Below are positions 1 through 9,607 of a stretch of DNA of 22,627 bases, in pieces. Every line of letters starts with the position of its first letter. Position 1 is the stretch's first letter. Location of the stretch: contig CAIVOB010000101.1 in assembly GCA_903907475.1 (NCBI GenBank), positions 1 through 22,627 on the forward strand, given 5' to 3'. Below the pieces are notes generated by a model. That model did no database searches. It saw only the letters and a program-made list of their open reading frames with translations, and was not told where the DNA came from. The DNA is from Candidatus Omnitrophota bacterium. GTDB taxonomy: Bacteria > Omnitrophota > Gorgyraeia > Gygaellales > Profunditerraquicolaceae. The translations under genes and the position numbers were made by a program.

Positions 1-28
1 TTAGTTATAGGGATCTTACGATTTAACA

Positions 29-57
29 TTTACAAAACTCGGCAATCATTATACAAT
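29..57 (+). promoter_or_regulatory. Sigma70-type promoter of the CDF transporter gene, probably leaderless
   Basis: TTTACA at 29-34, a 17-nt spacer, then TACAAT at 52-57 (each 5 of 6 to consensus). Only 6 nt separate the -10 box from the ATG at 64, and there is no Shine-Dalgarno sequence, so transcription would start at or next to the start codon. The boxes are seen directly; the start site is inferred. Confidence 0.6.
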
Positions 58-63
58 ATCCCC

Positions 64-942
64 ATGAACGAAAACACACAAGCTCACTACCACAAGATTA
101 AAAAAATCCTTATCGCAGTTTTAGTTTTAAACTGGCTGGTGGCTTTAGCAAAAATTGCCTATGGCCTAAGCAGCCGCTGTTCCAGCATGACTGCCGATGG
201 ATTCCACTCTCTTTCTGATGGCGCCTCTAATATTATCGGATTAGTCGGAATTTATTTCGCCCGCCAACCAGTAGATAAAGATCATCCTTACGGACATAAA
301 AAATACGAAACTTTATTCTCATTAGGAATCGCGGCGCTGCTTTTTATTGTTGCTTTTAATTTAGCCAAGGGTGGCTGGGAACGTTTCCGGCAACCGGAGC
401 TACCGGAAACAAATCTCGGTAGTTTCTTAATAATGTTTCTTACTTTAATCGTAAATTTCTGGGTCATGAATTATGAATATAAAAAAGGTAAAGCCTTAAA
501 GAGCGATATCTTGGTTTGCGATTCTCTCCACACTCGAGCAGATATCTTTACCTCGCTATCGGTAATCGTCTCTTTGGTGGTAATAAAATTAGGCTTTCCT
601 TTAATCGATCCGCTGGTGACAATTCTAATCTCGTTTTTTATCGCTTTCGCGGCTTTTCAAATCGCCAAGCAAAGTTCCGCTGTCCTCTGCGATACAGCGG
701 TAATTATGGATGAGCAAAAAATCTTGGATATTGTTTTAAAAATCGAGGGAGTAAAATCCTGCCATAAAATTCGCAGCCGCGGTAGAGATGATGATATCTA
801 TATTGACCTGCACGTCCAAGTTAAGCCGAACATGCATATTAATGATGCGCACAAAATTAGCTACCGCATCGAAGAAGCGTTAAAATCTGCGCTTGTTGGC
901 ATCACTGATGTTGTGGTGCATATGGAACCGCTAGAAAATTAA
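64..942 (+). CDS. Cation diffusion facilitator (CDF) family metal transporter
   Basis: Inner-membrane exporter that by family exchanges a divalent metal (Zn2+, Fe2+, Co2+, Cd2+ or Mn2+) for protons. The 292-aa protein has the usual six hydrophobic segments (about 14-34, 54-66, 82-101, 118-137, 161-177, 180-201) and a cytoplasmic C-terminal domain (about 206-292) ending in the family-typical VVVHMEP. The metal site of helices 2 and 5 is visible as two HxxxD motifs, H48/D52 in ADGFHSLSDG and H156/D160 in HTRAD. DHPYGHKKYE (73-82) is the conserved loop after helix 2. HxxxD pairs in both helices are common in Zn2+-selective members, but I cannot fix the metal. The stop overlaps the stop of the convergent M23 peptidase gene by a few bases, with no terminator visible between them. 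Confidence 0.93.
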   Translation: MNENTQAHYHKIKKILIAVLVLNWLVALAKIAYGLSSRCSSMTADGFHSLSDGASNIIGLVGIYFARQPVDKDHPYGHKKYETLFSLGIAALLFIVAFNLAKGGWERFRQPELPETNLGSFLIMFLTLIVNFWVMNYEYKKGKALKSDILVCDSLHTRADIFTSLSVIVSLVVIKLGFPLIDPLVTILISFFIAFAAFQIAKQSSAVLCDTAVIMDEQKILDIVLKIEGVKSCHKIRSRGRDDDIYIDLHVQVKPNMHINDAHKISYRIEEALKSALVGITDVVVHMEPLEN

Positions 943-1424
943 ATATATTCCAGGGGATCTTGAGGAAAACCATTTTTTCTAATCTCAAAATGTAAATGCG
1001 GCAGCATACTGCTTGACCGGGCATTTCCGGTCTTCCCCACCTTGCCAATTATCTGGCCTTGACGCAAATAATCATTCTTGCGCACTAAGATCTCGGAAAG
1101 ATGGCCATAAATAGTAATAATGCTATCCGCGTGACGGATAATAACATATTTTCCCATTCCCCGATTTTCTGTGGCGCTAATAACCCTGCCGCTTTTCGCG
1201 GCTAAAACCGGTTCACCGACACTGGCTAAAAGGTCCAAACCTTTATGCAATCTTCTACCCGTGCGGCTGGCGGCAAATAAACCGTCTCCGCACTGATCAT
1301 TACGCACAAGAATATCGGTTTTATAGACGATCGGACAAATAAAGCATTCCTTGTCTAAAGCCACCAAGCCTAAAGAAATAAAACCCGTGGTAATGATTAA
1401 AATAAAAAGAAAAATCTTTTTCAT
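939..1424 (-). CDS. M23 family (LytM-type) metallopeptidase, membrane-anchored or secreted
   Basis: Predicted zinc endopeptidase of peptidoglycan cross-bridges or stem peptides, or a catalytically related hydrolase activator, acting outside the inner membrane. An N-terminal KK plus hydrophobic stretch (about 4-23) looks like a signal peptide or anchor; there is no clear lipobox. The M23 domain fills residues 55-161 with the full ligand set: H60 and D64 (HxxxD in LHKGLDL), H108 (YGHL) and H143/H145 (HLHFE). At 161 aa it is little more than a single catalytic domain, without the coiled coil of EnvC or the LysM of NlpD. The start codon overlaps the lnt stop as ATGA, so translation is probably coupled to lnt. 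Its end overlaps the convergent CDF gene. Confidence 0.9.
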   Translation of the reverse strand: MKKIFLFILIITTGFISLGLVALDKECFICPIVYKTDILVRNDQCGDGLFAASRTGRRLHKGLDLLASVGEPVLAAKSGRVISATENRGMGKYVIIRHADSIITIYGHLSEILVRKNDYLRQGQIIGKVGKTGNARSSSMLPHLHFEIRKNGFPQDPLEYI

Positions 1425-2905
1425 CCTTTGTTACTCCTTAAATAATATAATATTACAGAAAAACTATAAAGAAAACAAAGGATAATTAACCAATCTCCAT
1501 AGCGATTATAAAATGTTGGCGGCTCGGAAACCAAGAAAATATCTTGGCTCTGAAAACCTTTAATAAAAATTTCTTGATTCTTAGCGTCTTTAACCAGCGC
1601 CAAAACTCTTCCCCGTGGATCAATAAAACCGGAAATTCCGGTATTCGCCGAGCGCGCCAGGTAAACTCGATTTTCCACGGCCCTAAAAACTGATGCCGCA
1701 AAATGCTGATAAGGGGCGCTCCCCTGTTTATACCAAGCGTCATTGGTAATATTAACTAAGAACTTGGCACCGCCAGCGACAAATTTTCGCGACAATTCCG
1801 GGAAAAGATCCTCAAAACAAATTAAAACCGAAAATTTTACCGGGTGCGTAAAAACAACCGGATTAGTGCCGGCCTGAATATCTCCGATCGGAACAATCGT
1901 CTCTAAAAAAGGAAAAGTCTTCTTAAAAGGAATATACTCGCCAAAAGGCACAAGGTGCAACTTATGATAAATCTCTAAAGGAAGTTTGAGCCCGGAAATT
2001 AAAAGCGCGCTATTAAAATATTGTTCTCCTAGATCCGAAACCGTCCCTACTAAAAATGTTGTTTTTAACTCCTGCGCTAAAGAAAAAATCGGTTTAAATT
2101 TCTGCGTTTCGGTCCCCCAAAACCAAGGCATGGAAGCTTCAGGAAAAATAATTAAATCCGCGCGCTCCTTAGCGCAAGCAAGAATTAATTCCTGATAATT
2201 ACGTAAAATAAAATTTTGCGCGAAATGATCCCACTTTAACTCTTGCGGAATATCCCCTTGAATTACCGTCACCTTCACTTTAGGAGTCGCCGCAGAAACT
2301 AGAGGTTTAAAATTTAAAACATAAATTCCATAACTGAAAACGAAAATTAAAACCAACGCGCTGCATAATCCAGATTTAAATTTTAAATTCCGACGAATAA
2401 TTAAATAAACCAACAAATTAACAAAACTCACTAAAAAAGACACTCCCCAAACTCCGGTAAAAGCGGCAATTTGTATAATCGGAAGGAATTTATATTGCGA
2501 GAAACCTAAGAGTGCCCAAGGAAAGCCCGTAAAAAGATAACTGCGCGCATATTCTAATCCCACCCAAACACAAGGTAGGAATAATAACTGCTGCACTAAA
2601 ACGGCGCGGCGGAAAAAATAAAATGCCAGGCCAAAAATACCAAAATAAATCGCGGAATACAAAATGAGAATTACCAGTCCTAAAAACGTAACGTGAATTA
2701 ACCAATAAATTGTCGCGCTCCAAAAAATAAGGCCGCAAAAATAAGCCCAGCGCCATGACTGCCAAAATGATTTATTCTCTAAAGCCAAAAAAAGGGGCAC
2801 CAAACCTACCCAGGCTAAAACTCCGAGATTAAAAGAAGAAAAGGAAAGAGATAATAAAACTGCAGATAAAATAATTAACGCTAAAGGCGTTATTCGCCGC
2901 AACAT
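1421..2905 (-). CDS. lnt: Apolipoprotein N-acyltransferase
   Basis: Transfers the third acyl chain from phospholipid to the N-terminal cysteine of diacylated lipoproteins in the inner membrane, the last step of lipoprotein maturation before sorting to the outer membrane. About six N-terminal membrane segments (residues 7-200) precede a nitrilase-like domain (about 210-460), and a last helix follows at 472-489. The nitrilase catalytic triad is visible: E256 in FPEASMP, K315 in [11 protein letters not shown] and C363 in LICFED. At 494 aa it has normal length. The start lies inside the end of secA (16-bp overlap) and lacks a strong SD, suggesting coupled translation. The substrates would include the LptE-like lipoprotein encoded in this window. 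Confidence 0.95.
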   Translation of the reverse strand: MLRRITPLALIILSAVLLSLSFSSFNLGVLAWVGLVPLFLALENKSFWQSWRWAYFCGLIFWSATIYWLIHVTFLGLVILILYSAIYFGIFGLAFYFFRRAVLVQQLLFLPCVWVGLEYARSYLFTGFPWALLGFSQYKFLPIIQIAAFTGVWGVSFLVSFVNLLVYLIIRRNLKFKSGLCSALVLIFVFSYGIYVLNFKPLVSAATPKVKVTVIQGDIPQELKWDHFAQNFILRNYQELILACAKERADLIIFPEASMPWFWGTETQKFKPIFSLAQELKTTFLVGTVSDLGEQYFNSALLISGLKLPLEIYHKLHLVPFGEYIPFKKTFPFLETIVPIGDIQAGTNPVVFTHPVKFSVLICFEDLFPELSRKFVAGGAKFLVNITNDAWYKQGSAPYQHFAASVFRAVENRVYLARSANTGISGFIDPRGRVLALVKDAKNQEIFIKGFQSQDIFLVSEPPTFYNRYGDWLIILCFLYSFSVILYYLRSNKG

Positions 2906-5811
2906 TTCTTATATTTTTTTTGCGAACCACAAGGGCAAGGATCATTGCGGCCAACTTTAGGTTGATGCGCCGCTGTAGGGCGCGGTGTCTTTTTTTCCTT
3001 GAACTCCGGAAGCGCGTCTTGAGTTTCCGCGGGAGCCGCCGGAACGAATTCATTTACTTCCGGATGCGTTAACTGCTGGGGTAAAGAACTAAAAACTCCG
3101 CGGAACCTTTCCGTTTTAGCCGGTTCTAATTTAAAAATTGTTTCCAAAGCATCTTCTTCAATCGCCAAAATCATTTGACTAAACATTTCAAACGCTTCAC
3201 GTTTATATTCAATTAAAGGATCCCGTTGGCCATAAGCCCGCAAGCCAATCCCCTCGCGTAAACAATCCATGGCATAAAGATGATCTTTCCACTTCGTATC
3301 AATAATCTGTAAAAAAACCATCCGTTCTAGATTACGCAATAATTGCGCGCCAATTTCCTTTTCTTTCAATTCATAAGTTTTTAATAATTCTAGAGCGAGT
3401 TTTTCTTTTAAGGCTTCCGAACTTAAATCATTTAACGCCGGCAAATCCAAAGTTAATCCAAATTTTAGAACTAAAGTATTAACCAAACCTGCCAAATCCA
3501 ACTGCGCGGAATCTTGAGGATGATAAATCTGCAGATAATCTGTCGTTAACCTTTCAATAATCTGCGTAATATTTTCCTTGAGCGAAAGCCCCTCTAAAAT
3601 TTGCCGCCTTTGGCCATAAATAATTTCTCTTTGCTTATTCATAACATTGTCATACTCTAAAAGCTGTTTTCTAATTTCAAAGTTATGTTGTTCCACCCGG
3701 CGCTGGGCAACCTCAATCGAACCGCTAATCCAAGGATGCTCAATTACCTGGCCCTCTTCCAAGCCCAACTTTTCCATTAATCCAATAATTTTATCTGAAC
3801 CAAATAAACGCATCAGGTCATCACCTAATGAAACATAAAAACGCGAAGAACCCGGGTCTCCCTGACGGCCGCACCGGCCGCGGAGCTGATTATCAATCCT
3901 CCGCGCTTCATGACGCTCCGTCCCTAAAACATGCAGCCCGCCTAAGGCTACCACTTGATTATGCTCTAGTGCCGATTCTTTTTTATAACGACCTAAAATT
4001 TCTTGGTATTGCGCGTTAAAATTTGGATCTTGAGGATTTAATTTTTGTTTCGCGACATTTTTTGCCACAAACTCCGGATTCCCTCCTAAAAGTATATCCG
4101 TTCCGCGGCCGGCCATATTCGTGGCGATGGTCACCCCTTTATATCTGCCTGCCTGAGCAATAATCGAAGCTTCCATCTCGTGATATTTAGCATTTAAAAT
4201 TTGATGTGCGATCCCCCGGCGCTTAAGCATTTCCGAAAGCTTCTCGGATTTATCAATCGTAATTGTCCCCACCAGTACCGGTTTACCTAAATTGCTTAAC
4301 TCCACGATCTCTTCCACTACCGCGGCAAACTTTTCTTTTTCCGTTTTATAAATCCTGTCCGGATAATTTTCCCGAATCAAAGGCTGGTTCGTAGGCAAAA
4401 CTACCACATCTAACTGGTAGATACTTTTAAACTCGTTGGCTTCCGTAAAAGCCGTTCCGGTCATTCCGGCGAGCTTTTCATACATGCGAAAATAATTTTG
4501 AAAAGTAACCGTCGCTAAAGTTTGATTCTCGCGCTCAATTTTTAAACCTTCTTTAGATTCAATCGCCTGATGCAACCCATCGCTCCAGCGCCGCCCAGGC
4601 ATCAGCCGCCCGGTAAATTCATCCACGATAATTACCTGCCCGTCTTTAAGCACATAATCCACATCACGTTCAAAAAATTCTTTAGCCCGTAAAGCGGAAA
4701 TCGTATGATGCCTGTATTCCATCGTTTCCAAAGAATGCAGCGTCTCAATCCCCCAAAGCTTGGAAGCGCGCAATTCACCCTCTTCGGTCAAAGCCACCGT
4801 CTGAGCTTTTTCATCGGCGACATAATCAAAACCTTTACCCAAGTCCACCCCTTTATACTTGGCGTCAATCTCATCTTTTTCCGTCACCCGGCGCCCTTTT
4901 AATTGATCCACGATTTTCTTCGCCAAATAATATTTTTCCGTCGATTCCTCCGCCGGCCCGGAAATAATTAACGGCGTCCGCGCTTCATCAACCAAAATAG
5001 AATCAACTTCATCAACAATCGCGTAATAAAAAGGCCGTTGCACTAAATCTTCTAAAGCATATTTCATGTTATCGCGCAAATAATCAAAACCAAATTCATT
5101 ATTCGTGCCATAAGTAATATCGCAAGCGTAAGCAATTTTTCTCTCTTCGTCGCTCATATCGTGCTGAATCGTCCCCACCGATAAACCTAAAAATTCGTAA
5201 ATCGGCCCCATCCATTCCCGATCGCGCCGCGCCAAATAATCATTAACCGTAACAATATGCACCCCTTTTCCCAACAAAGCGTTTAAATATGCCGGCAAAG
5301 TAGCAACTAAAGTTTTTCCTTCTCCGGTAGACATCTCCGCGATTTTGCCTTCATGTAAAATTATTCCTCCGGCAATCTGAACATCAAAATGCCTTAAACC
5401 AATCACCCGGCGCGATACTTCTCTTACCAAAGCAAAAGCCTCCGGCAAAATATCTTCAAAAATTCTGTTCCGGCAGAGCTTTAATTTTTCTTTTAATTTT
5501 TCTTTTTCTTCCGGCATTGCCACCAAAAGCATTGCTTCCTGCAAAGCAGCTAATTCCTGTTCAATCTCTTGAGATTTTTTACTAAGCAGAGCTTTAAACT
5601 CCGCGGTTTTAGCGCGCAGCTTTTCATCACTTTGCGTAGTAAATTCGGGCTCAAAAGCATTAACCGCATGCACCAAACGCGCCAGATCAATCATTTTATT
5701 CATCGAAGGATTGGGCATCTCAGAGTGTAAAGTTATCTTTAATTCAGGAAAATCTTTGCGAATTTTCCCCTGTTTACTATTTAAAATAATTTTTTTAATT
5801 AATCCTAACAT
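2890..5811 (-). CDS. secA: Preprotein translocase ATPase SecA
   Basis: Cytosolic and membrane-associated motor that drives unfolded preproteins through SecYEG. Walker A is MSTGEGKT (160-167) and the DEAD-like Walker B is DEVD (267-270). The second nucleotide-binding fold is recognisable by [13 protein letters not shown] and [13 protein letters not shown]. The C-terminus is a zinc/SecB-binding tail with C959, C961, C970 and C971 (CxCx8CC). At 973 aa it is longer than E. coli SecA because residues before Walker A are expanded: about 15 extra near 15-45 and a charged helical insertion of about 30 at 78-118. ATG at 5811 has AAGGAA upstream. It lies 11 nt after prfB and overlaps lnt, within one minus-strand operon. 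Confidence 0.97.
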   Translation of the reverse strand: MLGLIKKIILNSKQGKIRKDFPELKITLHSEMPNPSMNKMIDLARLVHAVNAFEPEFTTQSDEKLRAKTAEFKALLSKKSQEIEQELAALQEAMLLVAMPEEKEKLKEKLKLCRNRIFEDILPEAFALVREVSRRVIGLRHFDVQIAGGIILHEGKIAEMSTGEGKTLVATLPAYLNALLGKGVHIVTVNDYLARRDREWMGPIYEFLGLSVGTIQHDMSDEERKIAYACDITYGTNNEFGFDYLRDNMKYALEDLVQRPFYYAIVDEVDSILVDEARTPLIISGPAEESTEKYYLAKKIVDQLKGRRVTEKDEIDAKYKGVDLGKGFDYVADEKAQTVALTEEGELRASKLWGIETLHSLETMEYRHHTISALRAKEFFERDVDYVLKDGQVIIVDEFTGRLMPGRRWSDGLHQAIESKEGLKIERENQTLATVTFQNYFRMYEKLAGMTGTAFTEANEFKSIYQLDVVVLPTNQPLIRENYPDRIYKTEKEKFAAVVEEIVELSNLGKPVLVGTITIDKSEKLSEMLKRRGIAHQILNAKYHEMEASIIAQAGRYKGVTIATNMAGRGTDILLGGNPEFVAKNVAKQKLNPQDPNFNAQYQEILGRYKKESALEHNQVVALGGLHVLGTERHEARRIDNQLRGRCGRQGDPGSSRFYVSLGDDLMRLFGSDKIIGLMEKLGLEEGQVIEHPWISGSIEVAQRRVEQHNFEIRKQLLEYDNVMNKQREIIYGQRRQILEGLSLKENITQIIERLTTDYLQIYHPQDSAQLDLAGLVNTLVLKFGLTLDLPALNDLSSEALKEKLALELLKTYELKEKEIGAQLLRNLERMVFLQIIDTKWKDHLYAMDCLREGIGLRAYGQRDPLIEYKREAFEMFSQMILAIEEDALETIFKLEPAKTERFRGVFSSLPQQLTHPEVNEFVPAAPAETQDALPEFKEKKTPRPTAAHQPKVGRNDPCPCGSQKKYKKCCGE

Positions 5812-5822
5812 TTTATCTTTCC

Positions 5823-6921
5823 TTATTTTTTCGCGCTAAATTTTAAAAAAGCCTCGATAAATTCATCCAATCCCCCATCAAGAACTTTACCACTATCTCC
5901 AGTTTCAAAATCCGTGCGGTGGTCCTTAACTAAATTATAAGGATGTAAAACATAAGATCTTATCTGGCTACCCCATTCGATTCTTTTTTTATCAGAATCC
6001 TGCTGTTTTAATTGCGCGATCTTTTTTTCTTGCTCTGCTTCATAAATTCGGCTTTTTAAAATTTTTAAAGCCGTCTGCTTATTTTGATGCTGGGAACGTT
6101 CATTCTGACACTGCGCCACAATCCCCGTCGGCAAGTGCGTAATCCTTACCGCTGAATCAGTAGTATTAACACTCTGGCCACCGGCACCTTTGGCCCGATA
6201 AACATCAACCCGTAAATCTTTTTCTTCTAATTTTACCTCCAGCTCTTCCTCAATCTCCGGAATTACATCCACCGAAGCAAAAGAAGTATGCCGGCGCTTA
6301 TTAGCATCAAAAGGAGAAATCCGCACTAAACGGTGCACCCCGCGCTCTGCTTTAAGGTACCCGTAAGCATAACTGCCTTCAATAAGCAGCGTCACGTTCT
6401 TTATTCCTGCTTCTTCTCCGGGAAGAATATCAATTACCGCTACGCGATAGTCATGATTCTGTGCGTAACGCTCATACATCCGTAAAAGAATTTGCGCCCA
6501 ATCACAAGACTCCGTACCGCCGGCACCAGCATTAATGCTCAAGATTACGCTATTTTTATCTAACGGAGCGCCTAAAAGAACTTGGAACTCTAATTTATCA
6601 GTTGCCGCCAAAAGAATATTAAAATCATTACTCAAATCCTGGACCAAATCTTGATCATCATCTTTCAATAACGCCACCAACTCCCGAAGTTCTTGAAATT
6701 TTTTATCTGATGCTTCCCAAGGTTCAACGGTAGATTTAAGATTTTTTAAGGTTTTAACTATTTTTGTAGAATGCTCGGCATTATCCCAGAAACCAGGCTC
6801 GGACATCTTACCTGAAAGAAGCTCAATTTGTTGTTTTTTGTGAGCGACCTCAAAGATAACCTCTTAAATTTTCAATTCTGATCCCAATTTCCAAAAGTTT
6901 ACTTTTTAATTCATCAAACAT
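5823..6921 (-). CDS. prfB: Peptide chain release factor 2, expressed by programmed +1 frameshifting
   Basis: Recognises UGA and UAA and triggers peptide release on the ribosome. The gene is split across two frames. A 23-codon leader frame starts at ATG 6921 with SD GGGAG and ends MFDELKSKL...LRGYL at CTT TGA (CTT 6855-6853, TGA 6852-6850). Shifting +1 on CTT continues as [20 protein letters not shown] into the long frame (6851-5823). The product is 365 aa, the length of E. coli RF2. AGAGGT just before the slip site serves as the internal SD-like stimulator. In the full product, SPF (about 202-204) reads the stop codon and GGQ (about 247-249, in GAGGQ) acts in hydrolysis. A start at ATG 6806 would lose 38 residues and is not the true start. 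Confidence 0.95.
6849..6864 (-). promoter_or_regulatory. prfB recoding site (SD-like AGAGGT plus CTT TGA slip site)
   Basis: On the minus strand the sequence reads AGAGGTTATCTTTGAG: an SD-like hexamer, three bases, the CTT slip codon and an in-frame TGA. This is the arrangement of the classic bacterial prfB autoregulatory frameshift, in which scarce RF2 lets the ribosome pause at UGA and slip +1. Confidence 0.93.
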
Positions 6922-6950
6922 GATGCTCTCCCTTTTTTTCTAAAACCGGT

Positions 6951-8024
6951 TTATGATTTTTTAATTCCCTTATAAGCCAACATAAATTCTTCCCGGCTGT
7001 CGGCGGCAAGAATCGCATCTTCTAAAGCTACCTTACCGCTATTAACAAGCTTCACTAACGACTGATTAAACGACTGCATTCCAAATATCGCGCCTTCGTC
7101 AATAAATTGAGGAATCTCCCAAATTTTATCTTCCCGGATCAGGCGGCTAATCGTCGGAGTTAAAAGCATAATTTCCGCCGCCGGAATCCGCCCCTGGCCA
7201 TCTTTGGCCGGAACTAAACGCAAAGAAATTACTCCTTTTAATAATACTGCTAATTGATTTCTTATTTCTTGATGTTGATGCGGCTGAAAAAAATTCACCA
7301 ATCTCTCCACGGTTTGAGAGGCATTAATGGTATGTAGAGTACTTAAAACTAACACCCCGGTTTCAGCGGCAGTAAGCGTACTGGAAACCGTATCATAATC
7401 CCGAATATTACCGATAAACATTACATCCGGGCTTTGCAAAGTAAAAGCCCGTAAAGCGGTCGCGTAAGAACTGACATCAATTCCTAATTCGCGCTGATTA
7501 ATAATTGATTGATTATCTTCAAAAGTAAATTCGATCGGCTCTTCCGCCGTTAAAATGTGCTTTTTGGCATTACAATTAATATATTCGATCATACTGGCAA
7601 TGGTGGTAGATTTTCCGCTGCCCATACTTCCGGTTAAAAGTACCAAGCCCCGCGTCTCTGAAGAAAGTTTCTTTAAAATCTCGGCCGGAAGATTTAATTC
7701 TTCGAAACTAGAAATACAATTACGCACATTACGAATAACAATCGACGGCCAATTCCTTTGCATAAAAATACTCACCCGGAATCTCCGGCCGAATTCATCA
7801 AAATACACCGCAAAATCTACGTCAAGTTTATTTTTAAAAATCTCCCGCTGTCTGCTATTAGTCAACTCTTCCGTCGCCTGCACTAAATCTTCAACCGTAA
7901 GAATTTTATTACCCATCGGAACAACTCGGCCATCAAGCCGCAAACGCGGTATCCCTCCGGCGCGATAAAAAAGATCTGAACCGCCTCGAGCAACCATCTC
8001 CTGCATCAGTTGTTTAATACCCAT
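6951..8024 (-). CDS. PilT/PilU-family type IV pilus ATPase with altered Walker B
   Basis: Hexameric secretion-type ATPase, by family the motor of pilus retraction. I start it at ATG 8024 (357 aa) because GGAGG lies 5 nt upstream; an in-frame TTG at 8036 would overlap that SD. The N-terminal PAS-like domain (about 1-105) carries the family sequence GGSDLFYRAG. Walker A is GSMGSGKST (132-140), the Asp box is AEEPIEF (about 160-166), Walker B is DVMFIGNIRD (200-209) and the His box is STLHT (228-232). In typical PilT and PilU Walker B reads GE[MI]RD; here the catalytic glutamate position is N206. Genes for other pilus parts are absent from the window. The gene is 29 nt upstream of prfB. The 89 bp between it and the preceding glycosyltransferase stop holds no promoter I can name with confidence. 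Confidence 0.88.
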   Translation of the reverse strand: MGIKQLMQEMVARGGSDLFYRAGGIPRLRLDGRVVPMGNKILTVEDLVQATEELTNSRQREIFKNKLDVDFAVYFDEFGRRFRVSIFMQRNWPSIVIRNVRNCISSFEELNLPAEILKKLSSETRGLVLLTGSMGSGKSTTIASMIEYINCNAKKHILTAEEPIEFTFEDNQSIINQRELGIDVSSYATALRAFTLQSPDVMFIGNIRDYDTVSSTLTAAETGVLVLSTLHTINASQTVERLVNFFQPHQHQEIRNQLAVLLKGVISLRLVPAKDGQGRIPAAEIMLLTPTISRLIREDKIWEIPQFIDEGAIFGMQSFNQSLVKLVNSGKVALEDAILAADSREEFMLAYKGIKKS

Positions 8025-8113
8025 CTTTTCCTCCAAAAGTTTTCACGCTAACTCTAAAAAACTTACTGCGTAAAAATCACTCTCAAGTTAAAATAACAAC
8101 TTTATTTTAGTAA

Positions 8114-9607
8114 TTATAACACTTTATTGCCTTTTAATGTAGGATTAAATTCCATGTATTTAGCCAACATTAACCTCGTTTGCGCATCAAGCGCCGGAGC
8201 TGACCCTAAAATTAAAATAATAAACGGCACAAAAAACCATTCTAAAATTAAAAGTACATGTTTAAACCAACTGACACCTTTAGGCCGCGGCGGTAAAATC
8301 GTCCAACTTAAAAAAATCCAGGTTAAACTTGTCAAAACCGTAAAACGAAATAATAATCCGGTAATTTTAGGTAGATTATAAGCAATTGCCATTTGACTAA
8401 AAAATGCCCCTCCGAAAAGTATCGGTAATGGGCCGATCACCACCAGAATCACCGCCCAAACTGCCCAAGTAACATGACTTTCTAGAAGATGAAAAGACCT
8501 TCTTATTTTTTTTATGAAAGGGATCTTTTTATTCTCAGTAAAACCCATAACGATAAAGGGAAAATTTTCTACTCCCCAAGCCCACCTTCTTTTTTGTTTA
8601 TACTGCACCAACATCGTGCGCCAAATATTATTGCCATAAGCCACATCCATAGAAACAGTAATATACAAAGGAATTACCCGATAATCACCGTTAAAATGCA
8701 AAAAACCTTTCCAATAAATTACCGAATCATCAGAAATCATGTTAGTCGGCCAATAATCAACTTCGACTAAAGTCTTAAAACTCATACTATGGCTAGAAAA
8801 TGTAATAAACTTTTCTAAACGCATGCTCTCAATCATCTGACAGAATGATCCGCTAATTTCTACCAAACGCGCAAAAGATGGAGCCTGCCAGATGTTATTA
8901 TTATAAACCGGCATCGGCTGATAACTTGCTTGATGCGGTTTAGCACTGGTTAAAAAATGATAGCTTAAGCAGCCAAAATACTCAACGTCAACACAAGTAT
9001 CAGCGTCAAAACAAGAAACTAAAACCTTGGCATAATCAACCCGGCGAGAATCCAAAAACACCTTCGCCGCTTTAGCCGACCAAGTGGCATTAGCGCCTTT
9101 GGTGCGGCTTTCCCCGGCTAAACCGTCGGGATGAAAAGTAGATAAGAAAGCCCCAAACTTGGCGCTAAATTCCTGTTCTAAAATTAAAGCGTTACTTTTG
9201 GCCTGGCTATTTCGCGCTTCAAAAGCCAAGACCACAATAATTTTTTCTAAAGGATAGTGGCTCAAACTTAACGCTTCTAAAGACGGGCGCAAAACCTCTA
9301 AACCTTCATGACAAATGGGAAAAATAACCAATTGTTGTAAACTTTCCCAGCCATTTTCTAAAGGTAAAGCGCAACAAACTTTAAGCCAATCTTTTCCTTT
9401 CTGACGCGAAAGCCGGTGATGCGCCAATACTAAAAGCAGCGTCAAGTAAACAGTGCGCAAAATCCAATAAAAATCAAAAGTAATAATTAATACCGCGCAA
9501 ACTAAAGGCTGGACAAAAGACAAATAAATTAATGAAATAATAATCATCCAAGATAGCGCTCCGGGAATAATTTCAAAAATTCGTTTCGCTCCTTTGGGCC
9601 TAGTCAT
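8114..9607 (-). CDS. Membrane-embedded family 2 glycosyltransferase (cellulose-synthase-like fold)
   Basis: Predicted processive or single-addition glycosyltransferase making or extending an extracellular or membrane-linked glycan; acceptor and sugar cannot be told. The chosen ATG 9607 (497 aa) follows AAAGGAAAAG and overlaps the preceding stop by 8 nt. Two membrane segments (about 15-62) are followed by a cytosolic GT2 domain with the metal/nucleotide motif FDADT (D201, D203), the acceptor-site SDD (292-294) and QKRRW (338-342), matching the Q/RxxRW signature. Four or so membrane segments follow (about 378-480). Upstream in the same direction are the PEGA protein, uvrC and murJ. The neighbourhood is mixed, so it gives little help with substrate. 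Confidence 0.83.
   Translation of the reverse strand: MTRPKGAKRIFEIIPGALSWMIIISLIYLSFVQPLVCAVLIITFDFYWILRTVYLTLLLVLAHHRLSRQKGKDWLKVCCALPLENGWESLQQLVIFPICHEGLEVLRPSLEALSLSHYPLEKIIVVLAFEARNSQAKSNALILEQEFSAKFGAFLSTFHPDGLAGESRTKGANATWSAKAAKVFLDSRRVDYAKVLVSCFDADTCVDVEYFGCLSYHFLTSAKPHQASYQPMPVYNNNIWQAPSFARLVEISGSFCQMIESMRLEKFITFSSHSMSFKTLVEVDYWPTNMISDDSVIYWKGFLHFNGDYRVIPLYITVSMDVAYGNNIWRTMLVQYKQKRRWAWGVENFPFIVMGFTENKKIPFIKKIRRSFHLLESHVTWAVWAVILVVIGPLPILFGGAFFSQMAIAYNLPKITGLLFRFTVLTSLTWIFLSWTILPPRPKGVSWFKHVLLILEWFFVPFIILILGSAPALDAQTRLMLAKYMEFNPTLKGNKVL

Noticed and set aside
8025..8036. TTG start of the PilT-like protein at 8036
   Set aside because: It overlaps the GGAGG that is correctly spaced for the ATG at 8024.
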